From Pseudomonas sp. PGPPP3 (GTDB lineage: Bacteria; Pseudomonadota; Gammaproteobacteria; Pseudomonadales; Pseudomonadaceae): 8,536 nucleotides of DNA. Where the stretch lies: NCBI GenBank assembly GCA_002256055.1, contig NKIE01000032.1, positions 1 to 8,536 on the forward strand, in the 5' to 3' direction. Shown here one piece after another: positions 5,951 to 8,536 of this stretch (positions are counted from its first letter, which is position 1; each line of letters begins with the position of its first letter). The notes below the pieces were generated by a model. That model was given only the letters and a program-made list of their open reading frames with translations, ran no database searches and was not told where the DNA came from. Position numbers and translations under genes: made by a program.

Positions 5951-7405
5951 ATGCGCCAACTGATGTGGTTTCGCACCGACCTGCGCGTGCACGACAACAG
6001 CGCCCTCGCCGCCGCCATGGCAGCGGGCCCGACTGTTGCGCTGTTTCTGCTCAGCCCCGGCGAATGGCAAGCCCACAATGATGCGCCAGCTAAGGTGGAT
6101 TTCTGGCTGCGTAACCTGACAGCCCTGCAACAGCAACTACAGCAACTGAATGTGCCACTGCTGATCGCCACAGCCGACACCTGGAGCGAAGCACCGCAGG
6201 TTCTGGCACGTCTCTGCCAGACGCACGACATCGCGGCGGTGCAGGTCAACGACGAATACGGCGTACATGAAAGCCGCCGCGACGCCGCCTGTGCCGATCT
6301 GTTGGCAAAACAGGGCGTGGCTTTCAAGGGCCATCTGGACCAGCTGTTTTTCCAGCCCGGCAGCCTGTTGACCCAGTCGGGCACCTACTTCCAAGTATTC
6401 AGCCAGTTTCGCAAGGTCTGCTATCGCCGCCTGCAAATCGCCCTGCCACGTTGCCTGCCACTGCCGGCGGCGCAGGCACCACTGCCAATTGCCAGCAACG
6501 AGCTGCCGACTCAGGTCGACGGCTTCCCAACGCCCAGCGCCAGCCTGCAGCACTACTGGCCAGCCGGTGAAGGCGAGGCGCAACGACGCCTGGACTCCTT
6601 CGCTGCCGAGCAGATGGAGTGGTACGACCAGCGCCGTGATTTCCCGGCAGTGCCCGGCACCAGCCAGCTGTCCAGCTACCTCGCCGCCGGGGTGATTTCA
6701 CCGCGCCAATGCCTGCACGCCGCGCTCGCGGTCAACCGGGGCGAGTTCGACAGCGGTAATCCCGGCGTGGTCTGCTGGATCAACGAACTGCTCTGGCGCG
6801 AGTTCTACAAACACATTCTGGTGGGCTACGCACGGGTATCCATGGGCCGCGCCTTCCGCGTTGAGACTGACGCCGTAGCCTGGCGCCAGGCCCCGGCCGA
6901 CCTCGCCGCCTGGCAAGAAGGCCGCACTGGCCTGCCGATTATCGATGCGGCGATGCGCCAACTGGTCGCCACCGGCTGGATGCACAACCGCTTGCGCATG
7001 GTGGTGGCGATGTTCCTGACCAAGAACCTGCTGATCGACTGGCGCGAAGGCGAGCGTTTTTTCATGCAGCACCTGGTGGATGGCGACCTGGCCGCCAACA
7101 ACGGCGGCTGGCAGTGGAGCTCCTCCACCGGCACCGATTCGGCGCCGTACTTCCGCATCTTCAACCCGCTGAGCCAATCGGCAAAATTCGACCCGGACGG
7201 CCGCTTTATCCGTCACTGGCTGCCGGAGCTGGTGGGCCTGAACAAAAAGGACATCCACAACCCACACACCACCGCGCACCTGGGTGGTGGCCTGTTTGGC
7301 GGCATCGATTACCCACGGCCAATCGTTGACCTCGGCAAGAGCCGTACCCGTGCCCTGGCCGCCTTCACGTGCCTGCCGCACCTAAGCACAAGCGAGGCCG
7401 ACTAA
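5951..7405 (+). CDS. phrB: Deoxyribodipyrimidine photolyase, class I CPD type
   Basis: The 484-residue protein (E. coli PhrB has 472) uses blue or near-UV light and reduced FAD to split cyclobutane pyrimidine dimers in DNA. The N-terminal alpha/beta antenna domain starts at LMWFRTDLRVHDNSAL (4-19). The C-terminal FAD domain matches E. coli PhrB with a constant offset of +5. The electron-transfer Trp triad is Trp311, Trp364 and Trp387; FAD-contact Asn383 is in NNGGWQW (383-389); lesion-site residues are Glu279, Trp282, Asn346, Arg347 and Met350. HNRLRM (345-350) and DGDLAANNGGWQW are intact, so the enzyme should be active. At the antenna site, VHES (105-108) aligns with the VNER of E. coli, giving His106 instead of Asn, so folate binding may differ. 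Start ATG 5951 is supported by GGAG five bases upstream. The TAA shares its last base with the ATG of the next gene. Confidence 0.97.
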   Translation: MRQLMWFRTDLRVHDNSALAAAMAAGPTVALFLLSPGEWQAHNDAPAKVDFWLRNLTALQQQLQQLNVPLLIATADTWSEAPQVLARLCQTHDIAAVQVNDEYGVHESRRDAACADLLAKQGVAFKGHLDQLFFQPGSLLTQSGTYFQVFSQFRKVCYRRLQIALPRCLPLPAAQAPLPIASNELPTQVDGFPTPSASLQHYWPAGEGEAQRRLDSFAAEQMEWYDQRRDFPAVPGTSQLSSYLAAGVISPRQCLHAALAVNRGEFDSGNPGVVCWINELLWREFYKHILVGYARVSMGRAFRVETDAVAWRQAPADLAAWQEGRTGLPIIDAAMRQLVATGWMHNRLRMVVAMFLTKNLLIDWREGERFFMQHLVDGDLAANNGGWQWSSSTGTDSAPYFRIFNPLSQSAKFDPDGRFIRHWLPELVGLNKKDIHNPHTTAHLGGGLFGGIDYPRPIVDLGKSRTRALAAFTCLPHLSTSEAD

Positions 7406-7830
7406 TGAGCGACTTCCTGCATGATTTCGCCCAGGCCTTTGCCGGGCTGAACAAGAACAACCTTGAGCGCCTGGAGCAGCTCTACAGCCGTGACGCATTG
7501 TTCTGCGACCCGCTGCACGAGGTGCGCGGGCTGGCCAATCTGCAGCGCTACTTTGCCGAGATGTACGCCAATGTCAGCGAGCTGCGCTTCGACTTCTATG
7601 GTTTCGATCAAGTCAGCGAAGGCGAAGGCTACCTGCGCTGGACCATGAGCTACCGCCATCCACGCCTGGCCGCCGGCCAACTGATTCGCGTTGAAGGCTG
7701 CTCGCACCTGCTGTGGAGCGACGCCAGGGTGCATCGCCACCGCGACTACTTCGATGCGGGTGCCCTGCTGTATGAACACCTGCCCGTGATGGGCTCGGTG
7801 ATTCGCTGGCTGAAACGGAGGTTGGCATGA
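7405..7830 (+). CDS. NTF2/SnoaL-like small protein of the photolyase operon
   Basis: This 141-residue protein has the shape of the NTF2-like superfamily, a cone-shaped fold that serves either as a small enzyme or as a binding module. The N-terminal helices contain LYSRDALFCDPLHEVRGLANL (the usual 'Y..DA.F.DP...V.G...L' pattern, about residues 26-46). A beta-rich half follows with FDFYGFDQV, YLRWTMSYRHP and the C-terminal FDAGALLYEHLPVMG. No signal peptide or membrane segment is seen. Its ATG overlaps the phrB TAA by one base (TAATG), with GAGG seven bases before the start, so it is translationally coupled. Proteins of this type commonly sit beside an SDR and lipid-modifying enzymes in photolyase operons of gamma-proteobacteria, which suggests a shared pathway, but the reaction is unknown. 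I recognise the fold, not the function. Confidence 0.85.
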   Translation: MSDFLHDFAQAFAGLNKNNLERLEQLYSRDALFCDPLHEVRGLANLQRYFAEMYANVSELRFDFYGFDQVSEGEGYLRWTMSYRHPRLAAGQLIRVEGCSHLLWSDARVHRHRDYFDAGALLYEHLPVMGSVIRWLKRRLA

Positions 7831-8536
7831 ACGGCTCATCGCGGCGCATCTGGCTGACCGGCGCCAGCAGCGGCATCGGCGCAGCACTGGCAGAAGAACT
7901 GCTGCAGGCAGGTCATCAGTTGGCCGTCAGCGCCCGCACGCTAGCGCCACTCCAGGCACTGACGGCGCGCTACCCGGCGCAGGTGCTGCTGGTCCCTGGC
8001 GATCTCAGCGATGCCGAACAAGTCCACGCCATTGCCCTGCGCATCCATCAGGCCTGGGGTGCACTGGACAGCGTGATTCTGAATGCGGGCACCTGTGAAT
8101 ACGTTGAGGTGGTCAATTTCCAGGCCGCCATGGTCGAACGTGTATTGCGCGCCAACCTGCTGTCAGCCAGTTATTGCATCGAAGTCGCCCTGCCGCTGCT
8201 GCGCGCCGGCAATCAGCCACACCTGATCGGCGTCGGCAGCTCGGTCACTTATCTACCTTTACCACGCGCCGAAGCCTACGGAGCATCGAAGGCTGGCTTG
8301 CGCTACCTGCTCGAAGCCCTGCGCATCGACCTGGCCGCCGAGGGCATCGACGTGACCCTGGTCAGCCCGGGGTTTGTCGACACGCCACTGACCCAGAAAA
8401 ACGACTTCCCCATGCCGCTGCGCTGGTCGGCAGCCAAGGCTGCGGCTCACATCGCCGCACGGCTGCACAAACGCCCTTATGAGATCGCCTTCCCCGGTCC
8501 TTTTATCGCCATCTTGTGGCTGCTCGCCCACCTGCC
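7827..8536 (+). CDS. Short-chain dehydrogenase/reductase, 3' end outside window
   Basis: The frame is open from ATG 7827 to the window edge (236 codons), so the C-terminus is missing. It is a classical SDR, a Rossmann-fold NAD(P)-dependent oxidoreductase. The cofactor loop TGASSGIG is at 11-18, DL (59-60) contacts adenine, and NAG is at 86-88. The catalytic tetrad is Asn110, Ser138, Tyr151 and Lys155 (YGASK 151-155), with SPGFVDTP at 180-187. Arg37 at the end of the second strand (SART) is consistent with NADP preference. All key residues are intact. GGAGG five bases before the ATG and a 4-base ATGA overlap with the NTF2-like gene indicate coupled translation. The visible C-terminal part becomes hydrophobic (FPGPFIAILWLLAHLP), hinting at membrane association or a lipid substrate. 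The substrate cannot be named. Confidence 0.94.
   Translation, partial: MNGSSRRIWLTGASSGIGAALAEELLQAGHQLAVSARTLAPLQALTARYPAQVLLVPGDLSDAEQVHAIALRIHQAWGALDSVILNAGTCEYVEVVNFQAAMVERVLRANLLSASYCIEVALPLLRAGNQPHLIGVGSSVTYLPLPRAEAYGASKAGLRYLLEALRIDLAAEGIDVTLVSPGFVDTPLTQKNDFPMPLRWSAAKAAAHIAARLHKRPYEIAFPGPFIAILWLLAHL

Noticed and set aside
5665..6384. Minus-strand open frame of 239 codons across the rudS-phrB junction
   Set aside because: It lies antisense to two strongly recognised genes and has Ser/Arg/Cys-rich shadow composition.
6698..7381. Minus-strand open frame of 227 codons inside phrB
   Set aside because: Antisense to the most conserved part of the photolyase; no domain pattern.

Overview
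The window looks like chromosomal DNA of a Pseudomonas or close relative. The evidence is high GC, dense coding on both strands, and the best-recognised proteins (CysZ, a DegV protein, a glycine-zipper OmpA lipoprotein, a RudS-type DUF523-DUF1722 fusion, a class I photolyase), which all read as typical pseudomonad versions. I see no mobile element, phage gene, CRISPR array, tRNA or rRNA. The species assignment is inference from protein style and remembered gene order, not from a search.

Left block (1-3248). The window opens inside the last codons of a GGDEF (diguanylate cyclase) domain, followed on the same strand by cysZ (sulfate uptake) and a GT4-like glycosyltransferase. That glycosyltransferase keeps the fold landmarks but has lost several residues normally conserved for nucleotide-sugar binding. 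It ends 6 bp from a convergent degV (fatty-acid-binding family) on the minus strand. From memory, GGDEF, cysZ, glycosyltransferase and degV lie in this relative order in P. aeruginosa (about PA0847 down to PA0841).

Middle block (3204-4654). Two more minus-strand genes follow: an OmpA-type outer-membrane lipoprotein closed by a strong Rho-independent terminator, and a YcbL-like metallo-beta-lactamase-fold hydrolase (glyoxalase II relative). The terminator separates the OmpA gene from degV, and a CRP/Vfr-like palindrome sits just upstream of degV.

Right block (4850-8536). After a 299-bp divergent intergenic region, a tight plus-strand operon begins: rudS (tRNA 4-thiouridine desulfidase), phrB (CPD photolyase), an NTF2/SnoaL-like protein and a short-chain dehydrogenase that runs off the end. 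The last three genes overlap by 1 and 4 bases. The rudS promoter can be read as TTGCGA-N17-TATCAT and is overlapped by paired TGTACA motifs, the type of site used by CarH/LitR MerR-family light-responsive repressors. The coherent reading is a light or photo-oxidative stress operon: photolyase repairs UV-damaged DNA, RudS removes the near-UV-absorbing s4U base from tRNA, and the NTF2-like protein and SDR probably belong to the lipid-related part of such operons. Unusually, no MerR regulator gene lies between rudS and phrB.
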